Source: Acidobacteriota bacterium
Lineage (GTDB): Bacteria; Actinomycetota; Actinomycetes; Actinomycetales; Microbacteriaceae
DNA: 33,712 bases
Direction: 5' to 3'
NCBI GenBank assembly: GCA_019352055.1
Contig: JABBOB010000030.1
Coordinates: 1 to 33,712 of the forward strand
Every line of letters starts with the position of its first letter. Within the stretch, counting starts at the first letter, position 1. The translations under genes and the position numbers were made by a program. Below, piece by piece: positions 16,884 to 25,011 of the stretch. The notes below the pieces were generated by a model that was not told the origin of the DNA, ran no database searches, and worked only from the letters and a program-made list of their open reading frames with translations.

Positions 16884-17215
16884 CGCATCCCCCGGAAGGC
16901 GTCGTCGCGGCGGGGAGAGCGTCCTGCGCATCGGTGCAGCAACCCCGTTCCCGGGATCGTCCTCCTTCCGCTGAGCGGATGGAAGCGACACCCCGTACCG
17001 CGCATCCGGTGTCGGCGTGTCGGACCCGGGCCGGGTGGCGGCGAACCATTCCGGCCCCGGGGGCGAGCCGGTTGCGCAGCCGCAACGATCGTGCATCACA
17101 CGCGCGAACAGTGCGCGGGAGGCCGCTTCCTCGCCATCGGAGGTCTCCGGACGCCCGCTACCCTGCTGAACGGATCGCCCCATGCGGGCGGGATCGGAAG
17201 GAGGCGAACCGAACC

Positions 17216-17878
17216 GTGCCCTCGCCAGCCATCGCACCGCTCCGGGTCGGCCTCGTCGACGATCACGAGGTGATCGCCGCAGCCGTGCATGCCGCCCTCC
17301 GGCAGACCAGGGAGCTGGAGCTGGTCGCCTCAGCGGCGACCGTCGACGCCCTGTTCGCTCGCGCCGCGGGCCGCCTCCACCTCGTCGTGCTCGATCTGCG
17401 GCTCGCCGACGGCTCCTCCCCCGCCAACAACGTCGAGCGGCTCGTCGCGGCGGGCTGCAACGTGATCGCCTTCACCAGCGGGGAGAGCCCGTACCTGCTC
17501 CGCGCCGTCGCCCGCACGCCGGTGCTCGGCATCGTGCGCAAGAGCGAACCCCTCCACGCGCTGACCACGGCGCTGCTCCGTGCGGCGTACGGCCAGCCGG
17601 TCGTGACCGCGGAGTGGGCCTCCACGCTCGAGAACGACCCGCTGATCACCGACGCCCGCCTCTCCCGGCAGGAGCAGCGGATGCTCGCGCTGTTCGCCGA
17701 CGGCAACACGGCGCAGACCGTCGCGGACGAGGCGGGCATCGCCGTGTCCACGATCGAGGACTACGTCCGCCGGATCCGTGCGAAGTACGCGCGTGCCGGC
17801 AGGCCGGCCGTCACGAAGGTCGACCTCTACAAGCGCGCCGTCGAGGACGGATTCCTCCCCGCTCCGAACGAGCAGTGA
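17216..17878 (+). CDS. LuxR/NarL-family response regulator
   Basis: A 220-residue two-component regulator. The receiver domain has the acidic pair Asp15-Asp16 (LVDDHE), phospho-acceptor Asp60 (VVLDLRL), Thr87 (AFTSGE) and Lys109 (IVRKSE). The C-terminal half is a LuxR-type HTH: LSRQEQRMLALFADGNTAQT, then the recognition helix AVSTIEDYVRRIRAKYARAG. The usual VKTHL in the recognition helix is IEDYV here. The GTG at 17216 has GGAAGGAGG 12 nt upstream. The stop overlaps the kinase GTG by 4 nt. The upstream region has a hairpin-like GTTGCG/CGCAAC repeat at 17071-17086. Targets are unknown; the adjoining exopolysaccharide genes are candidates. Confidence 0.9.
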   Translation: MPSPAIAPLRVGLVDDHEVIAAAVHAALRQTRELELVASAATVDALFARAAGRLHLVVLDLRLADGSSPANNVERLVAAGCNVIAFTSGESPYLLRAVARTPVLGIVRKSEPLHALTTALLRAAYGQPVVTAEWASTLENDPLITDARLSRQEQRMLALFADGNTAQTVADEAGIAVSTIEDYVRRIRAKYARAGRPAVTKVDLYKRAVEDGFLPAPNEQ

Positions 17879-19119
17879 CCGCGGCCGGCGACCCGCGGAT
17901 ACCGCGGTCGATGCCGGACGACGTGCCCGCCCCGATGACCCTGCCCATCCTGCGCCGAATCGCCGGCGCGCGCGCGGAGGAGCGCGTGCTCCGGGTGCTG
18001 GCGTTCGCGTTCCTGCCGGCCGCGGTCCTGTTCGGCCTGCTCGGGGCGCCGCCGGCGATCGCGCAGCGCTCGGTGTGGCCGGACTGGTGGACCGCGGTCG
18101 CATTCGCGATCGGCGTCGGCCCGTCGATCGCGATCGGCGTCTGCGCGTTCCTCGTGCCGCTCGGGGCGATCCGCTGGATCGCCCGCGCCAACGTGGCCGG
18201 CACGCTGCTCGTGCTCGCCTCGATCCCCTTCGTCGTGACGCCGGCGCACGGGCAGGCGATGCCGATCTGGTTCGCGGACGTCTCGGGGCTCGGTCTCATC
18301 GCCGCCGCGATCGCCGTCCGACCGTGGTGGGCGCTCGCGGTCGCGGTCGCGGGCTCGGCGCTCGGCTTCGCCGACCGGCTGGCCCTCGGCGGTCCGGGAG
18401 CGCTGATCGACGGCATCCAGGGCGCGCTGTACCTGATGCTGTTCACGATCACGTTCATCGCCCTCGGCGTCTCGAGTCTCGCGGCCGCCCGTGCGGCGGA
18501 CGTCGCGGAGGCGGCGGCGGAGGACGCCACGGTGGGTGCCGCCGCGGATGCGGCCCGGGAGCGGGAGCGGACGCGGATCAACGAGCTGGTGCACGACCGG
18601 GTGCTCGCCACCCTCCTCACCGCCGCGCGCGAGATCCCCGGCAGCGGCGGCCTCGAACGGCGCGACGCGCAGCGCGCGCTCGAGGGGCTCCAGGACCTGC
18701 TGCGCGACGACGTCGCACCGGTCGACCTGTCGGGGGAGGACTTCGTCTGGAAGGTGCAGGCGATCGCCACCGAGGTGCTGCCCGAGGCGCTCTTCAACTA
18801 CGAGCTGGAGGAGTCGCCCGACCTCCCGGGATCGGCGGTCGAGGCGCTCGTGGACGCGGCGGAGGAGGCGATGCGGAACTCCCGTCGGCACGCCGGGGAG
18901 GCGAACCGCACCGTCCACGTGCACGTCGGCGACGGCTCGGCCACCATCGACGTCCTCGACGACGGGATCGGGTTCGAGCGAGCCGCGGTCCCCCCGACGC
19001 GCCTGGGGCTCAGCGACAGCATCGAAGGCAGGATGCGCGCGCTGCCGGGCGGATCGGCGAACGTGATCTCGCGCCCCGGGGTCGGCACCCGCATCTCCCT
19101 CGGCTGGTCCGCGGCATGA
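17875..19119 (+). CDS. Membrane sensor histidine kinase (HisKA_3/NarL partner type)
   Basis: A 414-residue kinase. About six hydrophobic segments lie between residues 40 and 205 (VLAFAFLPAAVLFGLLG to LYLMLFTITFIALGVSSLAA), with little extracytoplasmic sequence, suggesting membrane or small-molecule sensing. A dimerisation helix with RINELVHDRVLATLLTAARE puts the phospho-acceptor at His240. The ATPase domain has an N-box-like EEAMRNSRRH (Asn335) and a G1 box VLDDGIGFERA. The C-terminus is GVGTRISLGW. The GTG start overlaps the response-regulator stop by 4 nt, and the TGA overlaps the next ATG by 4 nt, so all three are translated as a coupled set. Confidence 0.9.
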   Translation: MTAAGDPRIPRSMPDDVPAPMTLPILRRIAGARAEERVLRVLAFAFLPAAVLFGLLGAPPAIAQRSVWPDWWTAVAFAIGVGPSIAIGVCAFLVPLGAIRWIARANVAGTLLVLASIPFVVTPAHGQAMPIWFADVSGLGLIAAAIAVRPWWALAVAVAGSALGFADRLALGGPGALIDGIQGALYLMLFTITFIALGVSSLAAARAADVAEAAAEDATVGAAADAARERERTRINELVHDRVLATLLTAAREIPGSGGLERRDAQRALEGLQDLLRDDVAPVDLSGEDFVWKVQAIATEVLPEALFNYELEESPDLPGSAVEALVDAAEEAMRNSRRHAGEANRTVHVHVGDGSATIDVLDDGIGFERAAVPPTRLGLSDSIEGRMRALPGGSANVISRPGVGTRISLGWSAA

Positions 19120-20108
19120 GCGTCACGCCGACCCGGGTCCGGCTGTCGCAGCGGATACTCCGCTCGATCCTCGGCGGAGGCGCGATCTACTTCGCCCTCT
19201 TCGTCGTCGTGCACCTGACCCTCGCGCTGACCTCGGACGGATCGAACGCCTGGGACGCCGCGTGCCTGGTCCTCGTGGTGATCCCGCAGTGGGTCCTCAT
19301 CCGGCGGCGGTCCCTGGATCTGCCGCTGCGGACGGCGATGGTGCTCGCGATCCTGATCATCGCGGCCGCGGTGCTCGGGCTGATGTCGATCGCCGACGTG
19401 GGAGCCCCGAGCGGCTACGACGCCTGGTTCTTCGGGGCGATCGCATTCGACCTGCTCGGGCTGACGGTGGTGGGTCGGTTCGGGACGGCGTGGGTGACGA
19501 TGGCGGTCCTGGTCGCGGTCACCGTGCTCTGGGCCGTGCTCGGCGACCGGCCGGTCGCGGTCGGAGTCGATCTGATCGTGCGGCACATCGCGACGCTGGC
19601 GGTGGGGACCGCGCTCGCTGCGAGCCTCCGCAGGTCCAACGCGGCGTCGACGGCGTTCCGTGCCGTCCAGCGGCGTCGCAGGACGGAGGAGGACGTCGCC
19701 CGGGCGCGGGCGAGCACCCGCCGCGGTGCCGTCGAGCAGGTGCTCGAGCAGGCCGGCCCGACCCTCCGGGCGATCGCGGAGGGTCGGCGGCTGAGCGTCG
19801 AGGACCGGAGACAGATGCTCGTGCTCGAGGGTGCGCTCCGGGACCAGATCCGGACCCCGCGCCTGAACGCGTCCGAGCTGCGGGTCGTGGTCGACACCGC
19901 ACGTCGACGCGGCATCAACGTGCTGCTGCTGGACGAGGCCGACGAGTCGGCGCCGGAGGCCCGCGCACGGGCGGTGCACTGGCTGGCCGAGCGGCTCGAG
20001 GTCACGGCCGAGGGCCGGTTCGTGGGGCGACTCCGAGGCTTGGAGGACGGCGGCGTCCGCGCGAGCGCAGTCCGCGACGACCTCGGCGACGCCGAGGTGT
20101 TCCGCTGA
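19116..20108 (+). CDS. Kinase-like membrane protein without catalytic boxes, third gene of the two-component operon
   Basis: A 330-residue protein. It has about five hydrophobic segments between residues 18 and 170 (GGAIYFALFVVVHLTLAL onward). A long helical cytoplasmic region follows (AFRAVQRRRRTEEDVARARA, then RRGAVEQVLEQAGPTLRAIA). It ends with VVVDTARRRGINVLLLDEAD and WLAERLEV. The layout mimics the preceding kinase, but there is no phospho-acceptor histidine in the helix, no N-box and no DxGxG box. The translational coupling by an ATGA overlap argues for a regulatory partner of the kinase, either as a heterodimer subunit or a signal-sensing decoy. That is inference; it could also be an unrelated membrane protein. 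Confidence 0.75.
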   Translation: MSVTPTRVRLSQRILRSILGGGAIYFALFVVVHLTLALTSDGSNAWDAACLVLVVIPQWVLIRRRSLDLPLRTAMVLAILIIAAAVLGLMSIADVGAPSGYDAWFFGAIAFDLLGLTVVGRFGTAWVTMAVLVAVTVLWAVLGDRPVAVGVDLIVRHIATLAVGTALAASLRRSNAASTAFRAVQRRRRTEEDVARARASTRRGAVEQVLEQAGPTLRAIAEGRRLSVEDRRQMLVLEGALRDQIRTPRLNASELRVVVDTARRRGINVLLLDEADESAPEARARAVHWLAERLEVTAEGRFVGRLRGLEDGGVRASAVRDDLGDAEVFR

Positions 20109-20124
20109 CCCCTCACGGGATCAG
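20105..20124. terminator. Possible bidirectional hairpin between convergent genes
   Basis: CTGA-C-CCC (20105-20112) pairs with GGG-A-TCAG (20117-20124) with one mismatch and a 4-nt loop. It overlaps both convergent stop codons. Weak but suitably placed. Confidence 0.35.
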
Positions 20125-20303
20125 TGCACGGGCCTCGACGACGAGGTGAGCGGCAGGACGGGGCGGGGGCGCGAGAAGCCGCCGTAGGGAGCATCGCGGT
20201 GGTCGCGGGCGTGGATGACGCTGCCGGCGAGGAACGCGACCGAGACGGCCGCCAACGTCCAGACGCCGGCGACCGCCAGGACGATGAGGATGACGGTGAG
20301 CAT
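20121..20303 (-). CDS. Small single-helix membrane protein, unknown function
   Basis: A 60-residue protein with one long N-terminal hydrophobic helix (MLTVILIVLAVAGVWTLAAV) and a basic, Pro/Arg-rich tail (HARDHRDAPYGGFSRPRP). It has no recognised family. The start at 20303 lacks a good Shine-Dalgarno, so the gene is plausible rather than certain. It fills the gap between the signalling operon and the large secreted protein and lies downstream of the latter on the same strand. Confidence 0.5.
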   Translation of the reverse strand: MLTVILIVLAVAGVWTLAAVSVAFLAGSVIHARDHRDAPYGGFSRPRPVLPLTSSSRPVH

Positions 20304-20320
20304 GAGAAGAGTCAGACACC

Positions 20321-20334
20321 CTCGCCTGGGCGAG
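20321..20334 (-). terminator. Short palindrome CTCGCCTGGGCGAG past the secreted-protein gene
   Basis: Arms CTCGCC (20321-20326) and GGCGAG (20329-20334) have a 2-nt centre, about 44 nt past the stop at 20378. It could be a weak terminator or an operator for the small membrane gene that starts at 20303. Confidence 0.35.
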
Positions 20335-20377
20335 TCATCAGAACACGATGTGGGCCGCCGCCGAATCGGGCAGGCCG

Positions 20378-22327
20378 TCAGTGCGTCTTCACATGGAGCA
20401 CGATCGGCCCGACGTCGGTGGTCGCGCCGTCGTTGAGCGTGAAGCCGCCGGTGGGCGGCGTGTAGTACCAGGGGCCGTCCACGGTCGGCGCAGTACCGCG
20501 GAAGGACTCCGCGTCGTACGTGTACGTGCCGGGGTCCAGGGCGCCGATCGCGACGTGGCCGTCCGTGGTCTGCGGTCCGAACCGCACCACATCACCGGTC
20601 GTGTCCGTCGCGGTGCCGGTGATCACGGGGACGCCGCCGCCGCTGTTGATGAACCAGCCCTTGAAGGTCGCGGGCTTCGGGCCCGGCTGCAGCGCGGCCG
20701 CCTGCTGCGACGCGCTCAGCACGACCCCGACCGGCTGCGACGCCTCCCGGCCGGCCGTCGTGACGACGACCGGGTAGGCGCCGGGGACGAGACCCGGCAG
20801 CACGGCGGCACCCGACGCGTCGATCGTTCCGGTGCGCTGCAGCAGCGCGGTGTCGCCGATCACGACCCTGCCGCTCGTGACGCCCGACACCGTGGCGGCG
20901 AGGTTCAGGGCCGGCTGGCCGACGATCACGTCCGCGACGGCGGCGGTCGTGCGGGCGACCGCGGTCGTGCCGCCCATCAGCGCGAGGGTCGGGTCGGTGG
21001 GCTGGGTCACCGCGTAGACGCGGTAGCGCCGGCCCGGCTGCAGGCCGCCGACGTCGTACCGTCCGTTCGTCCCGGCCGTCGTGACGCGGACGACGTGCTC
21101 CGTCGCGGCCTCCTCCACCACCACCTGCACGCGGCCGGGATCCGTGGCAGGGATCCGGGCGGTGACCGTCACGAACCCGGTGATCCGTCCCGCCTGCTGC
21201 ACCTGGGTGGCGACGTCCACGTCACCGAGCACGCTGGGCACGGTCACGGGGAACGTCTGCGGGAGGACGGCGTCCGCGGTGCGCTGCACGGGCTCGATCG
21301 CTGCGGCCTGCGGCGTGGAGGCGGTCGCGGCCGGCGACGGTGACGCGGTCGGGCCGGTGGCCGTCGGCGACGGGTCCGCACCCGGGATCTGCACGTCGAC
21401 GGACGAGGCCGACGCCGACACCGCGGCCGGCTGGTCGAAGCGGCCGACCTCGACCGAGTAGTCCCCCGCGGCGACGCCCGGGAACGACCAGTCGCCGCCG
21501 GTCCCGGTGGTGGCGGAGGCGAGGACGACCCCGTTCTGCTCGAGCAGCACCGGGACGCCCTGCCCCACCGCATGCGTGCCGGTCCGGACGGTGCCGAGCA
21601 CGGTCGCGCCCGTCACCGGGCTCGCCAGCGTCACCGTCGTCGTCTGGCCGCTCCGGACGATCCCGCTGGTGACGGTGGGCAGGCCGGGCGCCTTCGGCAC
21701 CAGGACCACGCCGTACTGGCCCGGGGCGAGCAGCATCGACTGGAACCGCGACCTCGAGTCGAGCTTCATCGTCTGCACCACGGAGTTGTCCGCACGCCGG
21801 ATCTGGACGGCCCGCAGACCGCTCGCCGGCACCGGACTCGTCCCCGTGATCCGGCCCGCCTCCTGCAGCCGGAAGTGCAGGTCGGTGGCGCCGCCGAAGA
21901 GCGCCTTCGCGGTCGCCGTCCCGCGCCCCTGGTAGAGCGGGGTGACGGCCTTGTCGGTGGTCATCACCCCTCGGACCACCTCCTGCCCGTCGATCGCCAT
22001 GATCGCGTGCGTCGCGTCGGGTGGGGTGCCCGCGTAGGCGTAGCCGTCGAGCGTGTCCGAGACGGTGAGGGTGAAGCCGCCGTTGGTGTCGGTGCTCGTC
22101 GTGGCCACCGAGCCGTCCGCGGTCGTCCAGAACCCGACGGGGAAGAAGGCGAGGGGCCGGCCGTTCAGGGTGACGTCGCCGCGGACCGTGGTGGTGCCGC
22201 CGGAGTTCGCGGTGACCGCGGGCACCAGCGCGGCGGAGACGATGACCACGCCGATCGCCAGCATGGCGAGCAGATCGAACCGGCGGCCCCGCCGCGGCCG
22301 CGCGGGCTTCGCCGCGACCTCGCTCAT
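20378..22327 (-). CDS. Large secreted or membrane-anchored protein with carboxypeptidase-regulatory-like beta domains
   Basis: A 649-residue envelope protein. A basic N-terminus (KPARPRRGRRFD) precedes one hydrophobic segment (LLAMLAIGVVIVSAALVPAV), so it is exported and probably stays anchored. The body is a string of beta-sandwich repeats of the CarboxypepD_reg/CNA-B kind, with recurring phrases: TTVRGDVTLNGRPLAFFPVG, SWSFPG-like WSFPGVAAGDYSVEV, GRYDVGGLQPGRRYRVYAV, and AAVLPGLVPGAYPVVV. A Pro/Ser/Thr/Ala linker splits it near residues 340-370. No sorting signal or catalytic motif was seen. The ATG at 22327 follows a purine-rich GGGGGAGG stretch. A structural or adhesive surface protein, or an exopolysaccharide-binding scaffold, is the best guess. 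Confidence 0.75.
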   Translation of the reverse strand: MSEVAAKPARPRRGRRFDLLAMLAIGVVIVSAALVPAVTANSGGTTTVRGDVTLNGRPLAFFPVGFWTTADGSVATTSTDTNGGFTLTVSDTLDGYAYAGTPPDATHAIMAIDGQEVVRGVMTTDKAVTPLYQGRGTATAKALFGGATDLHFRLQEAGRITGTSPVPASGLRAVQIRRADNSVVQTMKLDSRSRFQSMLLAPGQYGVVLVPKAPGLPTVTSGIVRSGQTTTVTLASPVTGATVLGTVRTGTHAVGQGVPVLLEQNGVVLASATTGTGGDWSFPGVAAGDYSVEVGRFDQPAAVSASASSVDVQIPGADPSPTATGPTASPSPAATASTPQAAAIEPVQRTADAVLPQTFPVTVPSVLGDVDVATQVQQAGRITGFVTVTARIPATDPGRVQVVVEEAATEHVVRVTTAGTNGRYDVGGLQPGRRYRVYAVTQPTDPTLALMGGTTAVARTTAAVADVIVGQPALNLAATVSGVTSGRVVIGDTALLQRTGTIDASGAAVLPGLVPGAYPVVVTTAGREASQPVGVVLSASQQAAALQPGPKPATFKGWFINSGGGVPVITGTATDTTGDVVRFGPQTTDGHVAIGALDPGTYTYDAESFRGTAPTVDGPWYYTPPTGGFTLNDGATTDVGPIVLHVKTH

Positions 22328-22461
22328 GGTGCCCCCGTCCGGAACGCCTCCCCCGGAACGCGCCGGACAGCAGTCAAGCAGGCGCGGGAGGCTGTCGGCA
22401 CATCGTTCGTGGACGCGCTCGCGGCGGATCGTGAGCGCGGCTCCGCGATCGTCGTGTCGCA

Positions 22462-22475
22462 CCCCCGAACGGGGG
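22462..22475. promoter_or_regulatory. C-tract/G-tract palindrome, copy 3
   Basis: CCCCCGAACGGGGG at 22462-22475 reads CCCCCGTTCGGGGG on the minus strand. It lies between two divergent genes, 134 nt before the secreted-protein start and 23 nt before the small-protein start, so it is not a terminator. Confidence 0.6.
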
Positions 22476-22498
22476 GCGGCATCCGGTAGAGATGACGC

Positions 22499-22747
22499 AT
22501 GTGGATCGCGCTCGTCGTCGCAATCGTGGCCGGCTGGGTGCTGCTCGCGGCACTGATCGCCCTGGCGCTCGGTCGAGCGGTCCGCGTCGCTGAGCGCCGC
22601 CGCCCCAAGGTCCGCGTCCCCCGCCCGGCGAGGACCGCGTTCGGCCGCGCCGTGCAGGCGGCGACCGGGCAGATCCCGGTGATCGGCGTCCGGACGCTCA
22701 AGGCCGTCACCGGCGCGATCCCGATCATCCGGCCGCGCAGCAGCTGA
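22499..22747 (+). CDS. Small membrane protein with a basic cytoplasmic tail, unknown function
   Basis: An 82-residue protein with one N-terminal helix (MWIALVVAIVAGWVLLAALI) followed by an Arg/Lys/Pro-rich region (AERRRPKVRVPRPARTAFGR). The C-terminal half carries two similar phrases, AATGQIPVIG and AVTGAIPIIRP, an internal repeat of about 19 residues apart. I do not recognise a family. The ATG is at 22499, with a weak purine-rich GTAGAGA upstream. It ends 4 nt before the stop of the convergent FHA gene. Confidence 0.6.
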   Translation: MWIALVVAIVAGWVLLAALIALALGRAVRVAERRRPKVRVPRPARTAFGRAVQAATGQIPVIGVRTLKAVTGAIPIIRPRSS

Positions 22748-22751
22748 GCCC

Positions 22752-23690
22752 TCACGCGGGCTCCACGTTCAGGCGGATCCGCACGCCCCGGCCCAGCTCG
22801 AGCGTCGTCCCGCTCCTGACCGGCGTCGGCACGTCGAGCGTCGCGCCGTCGACCTTGGTGCCGCCCTGCGACGTGCCGGGCACGATCCACCAGGCGTCCC
22901 CGCGCGCCTCGATCACGAGGTGGTCGCGGCCGACACCCGGCCGGTCGAGCACCAGGTCGTTGTGGGAGCCGCGACCGATGCGGAGCACCCCCTGGGCCGG
23001 CGAGACCGTGCGCACGTCCGTCCCGTGCACGACCACGAGGTCGCCGAGGAGGAGCCCCGCCGGGAAGACCGCGGTCACGGTCGCGTCCTCGAGCAGCGCG
23101 CGGGGCAGCACGTCGGTGGTGGCGTCCGCGAGCTCCGCGCGGGAGAGCACGTCGGTGACCGCTTCGTCCGATCGAGGAGGAATCGGAGGAATCGGAGCGT
23201 GGGAGAACGACTCCGGGGGCGCCGCCGGGTAGGCCACCGGCCCTGTGCTCATCGGCGCGGCGTTCATCGGCACGGCGTTCATCAGCGGTGCCGCCTCCGG
23301 CGGCTGCCCGGAGGCGCTGGTCGTCATCCGCACGAACGCCTGATGCGGGCGGAGGGAGATGTCGCGGGAGAGCCGCACCTCGGCGGTGCCGATGCCGAGC
23401 GCGGACCCGATCGCGTCGTGGTCCTCCGGGCTCACGTGGACCGTCAGCGCGTCCGCGGCGACCCGTCTGCCGGACGCGGTGCGGGACGCTGCTCGCTTCA
23501 GCCTCCGGGCGAGCGCGCGCTGGGCCGCGACGCCGTCGCGCCGGCTGCCGGGCCGCAGCCCGTCGGCGATCAGCCGACCGACGCTGCGGAGGTCCGTCCC
23601 GGTGAGCCCGCCGACCGACCGGATGATGAGCGCGACGGCTCCTGCGCCGACGAGCAGTCCGATCAGCAGACCGAGCCAGAGCCACCCCAT
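22752..23690 (-). CDS. Membrane-anchored FHA-domain protein with FhaA-like N-terminal region
   Basis: A 312-residue protein. One N-terminal helix (LWLGLLIGLLVGAGAVALII) is followed by a region resembling the DUF3662/FhaA N-terminal domain (RDGVAAQRALARRLKRAAS, then TVHVSPEDHDAIGSALGI). A Pro/Ala-rich linker occupies roughly residues 130-180. A C-terminal FHA domain shows LRIGRGSHNDLVLDRPGVGR, then DHLVIEARGDAWWIVPGTSQ and GGTKVDG. The RIGR, S/N-D and NGT-like positions for phosphothreonine binding are mostly kept, though the usual RxHA is RDHL. It probably docks targets of membrane Ser/Thr kinases in cell-wall control, by analogy with mycobacterial FhaA. No kinase gene is in this window. Confidence 0.82.
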   Translation of the reverse strand: MGWLWLGLLIGLLVGAGAVALIIRSVGGLTGTDLRSVGRLIADGLRPGSRRDGVAAQRALARRLKRAASRTASGRRVAADALTVHVSPEDHDAIGSALGIGTAEVRLSRDISLRPHQAFVRMTTSASGQPPEAAPLMNAVPMNAAPMSTGPVAYPAAPPESFSHAPIPPIPPRSDEAVTDVLSRAELADATTDVLPRALLEDATVTAVFPAGLLLGDLVVVHGTDVRTVSPAQGVLRIGRGSHNDLVLDRPGVGRDHLVIEARGDAWWIVPGTSQGGTKVDGATLDVPTPVRSGTTLELGRGVRIRLNVEPA

Positions 23691-23940
23691 GGCCGCACAG
23701 TATGGAGCGCCCGGATAAGGAGGCGCGCCGGATGCCCGGGCGGACCATCGGCCACGTCGTCGCTTCGCGCCGATGATCCGCGGTGCCGGGCTGGGTCGAG
23801 CCGCGACACGATGCCGATTCTGGCCCTGCGCGACCCGCGGGGGAAGAGTCCGATCCGCCCGTCGCGGTTATTCTTGCGTCGTCGGGCGTGCTGCTGCGCA
23901 TCGCGTCCGTGACCCGGCCGCCGCCCGCGCCTGGAGGGCC

Positions 23941-24501
23941 GTGAGGACCGAGCTGCTGACCCGCTCCACCGCGCTGCGCCGCGTGCGCCGCGGCGGCTTC
24001 GTCGCGCTCGGCGGACTGGTCGTCTGGATCCTGCTCGGGCTGCCGTTCTTCGTGTTCCCCCACGTCGACCCGGTGCCCGCGCACGCCGACGTGGTGCTCG
24101 TGCTCGGGCCGCCGATGCCGCAGCGCGTCGCCGTCGCAGAGCGGCTGCTCGCGGAGCACCGCGTCGACATGGCGCTGGTCTCGGTGCCGGGCCCGACCGC
24201 CCAGTGGGATGTGGGTGCGCTCTGCAGGCGCTCGGACGTCATCTGCTTCGCGCCCGATCCGAGCACGACCCGCGGCGAGGCGCGCGAGCTGCGGGCGGAG
24301 GCGGCGAAGCACGGCTGGACGAGCGCCGTGGTCACCACGATGCCGGCCCACATCTCGCGTGCCCGCACGCTCGTGGAGCGCTGCTTCAGCGGGACGCTGT
24401 CGATGGTCGCCGACGCGGAGCCGCCGTACGGCACCATCGCGTACCAGTACCTGTACCAGACGGCGGCGACCGTGAAGGCGTGGCTCCTGCAGGGCTGCTG
24501 A
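23941..24501 (+). CDS. YdcF/DUF218-type membrane protein
   Basis: A 186-residue protein with one N-terminal hydrophobic segment (GGLVVWILLGLPFFVFPHVD) and a DUF218-like Rossmann-style domain: HADVVLVLGPPMPQRVAVAE, then RVDMALVSVPG, the STTRGEARELRAEAAKHGW acidic region, and SAVVTTMPAHISRARTLVER. The family includes SanA and ElyC, which affect envelope integrity in Gram-negatives; the reaction is unknown. The GTG at 23941 is preceded by GGAGGG, and the frame upstream of it does not look coding. The 250 nt upstream (23691-23940) show no gene. It is convergent with the SHOCT-domain gene. Confidence 0.72.
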   Translation: MRTELLTRSTALRRVRRGGFVALGGLVVWILLGLPFFVFPHVDPVPAHADVVLVLGPPMPQRVAVAERLLAEHRVDMALVSVPGPTAQWDVGALCRRSDVICFAPDPSTTRGEARELRAEAAKHGWTSAVVTTMPAHISRARTLVERCFSGTLSMVADAEPPYGTIAYQYLYQTAATVKAWLLQGC

Positions 24502-24516
24502 CCGCGGTGCTCCGGG

Positions 24517-24951
24517 CTACTCCAGGAGGCGGCGCTTCGCGCCCTCGAACTCCGCCGGTGTGAGGGCGCCCGAGTCGCGGAGGCGGACCAGGCGCTCCAG
24601 CTCGTCGGCGACCGACGCGTCGGTGCCCTCCGTCGTCGGCAGCAGGGCGGCCAGCTGCTCGATGTCCTTCGGCCTGCCGGTGAACACCTCCGGGGCACCG
24701 AGCACCCGCAGCTCGAGCCCGGCCGGCGTCAGGCGCACGCCGGAGACGATCGTGAGCGGCCACGCCTCCTGCGACTGCGACACGAAGCCGAGGCCGCTGA
24801 ACAGCAGCCGCCGATCCGTGAGGAGCAGCGCACCGGAGTGGCTGCGCCCGGCCCGTTCGGCGCGGATCCAGAGACGCTCCGTCTCCCCGGGCTGCAGCAC
24901 CGATCGCAGCACGGCGAGATGACGCTGGACCGAGACCATGGGCACCAGCAT
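24517..24951 (-). CDS. PH-like plus SHOCT domain protein
   Basis: A 144-residue soluble protein. Residues 10-100 form a beta-rich region like bacterial PH domains (GETERLWIRAERAG, ALLLTDRRLLFSGLGF, and PLTIVSGVRLTPAGLELRV). The last 35 residues are a SHOCT motif (ELERLVRLRDSGALTPAEFE then GAKRRLLE), a short helical hairpin found at the ends of many bacterial proteins and thought to mediate oligomerisation. The start is either the ATG at 24951 or the one at 24939; neither has a strong Shine-Dalgarno. It is divergent from the protease gene, 60 nt apart. The function is unknown. Confidence 0.72.
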   Translation of the reverse strand: MLVPMVSVQRHLAVLRSVLQPGETERLWIRAERAGRSHSGALLLTDRRLLFSGLGFVSQSQEAWPLTIVSGVRLTPAGLELRVLGAPEVFTGRPKDIEQLAALLPTTEGTDASVADELERLVRLRDSGALTPAEFEGAKRRLLE

Positions 24952-25011
24952 GGCGCGCCGTCGGTGCGGCTGCGTACGGTGTCCTCCACCCCGGCAGCGA
25001 GGAGCACCCGT

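Noticed and set aside
15139-17085. Minus-strand open frame opposite the sugar transferase
   Set aside because: The plus strand encodes unmistakable transferase motifs; this frame has none and no Shine-Dalgarno.
23691-23940. Possible small gene ahead of the YdcF-type gene
   Set aside because: Short frames here lack ribosome binding sites and coding character. The region is better read as a divergent promoter.
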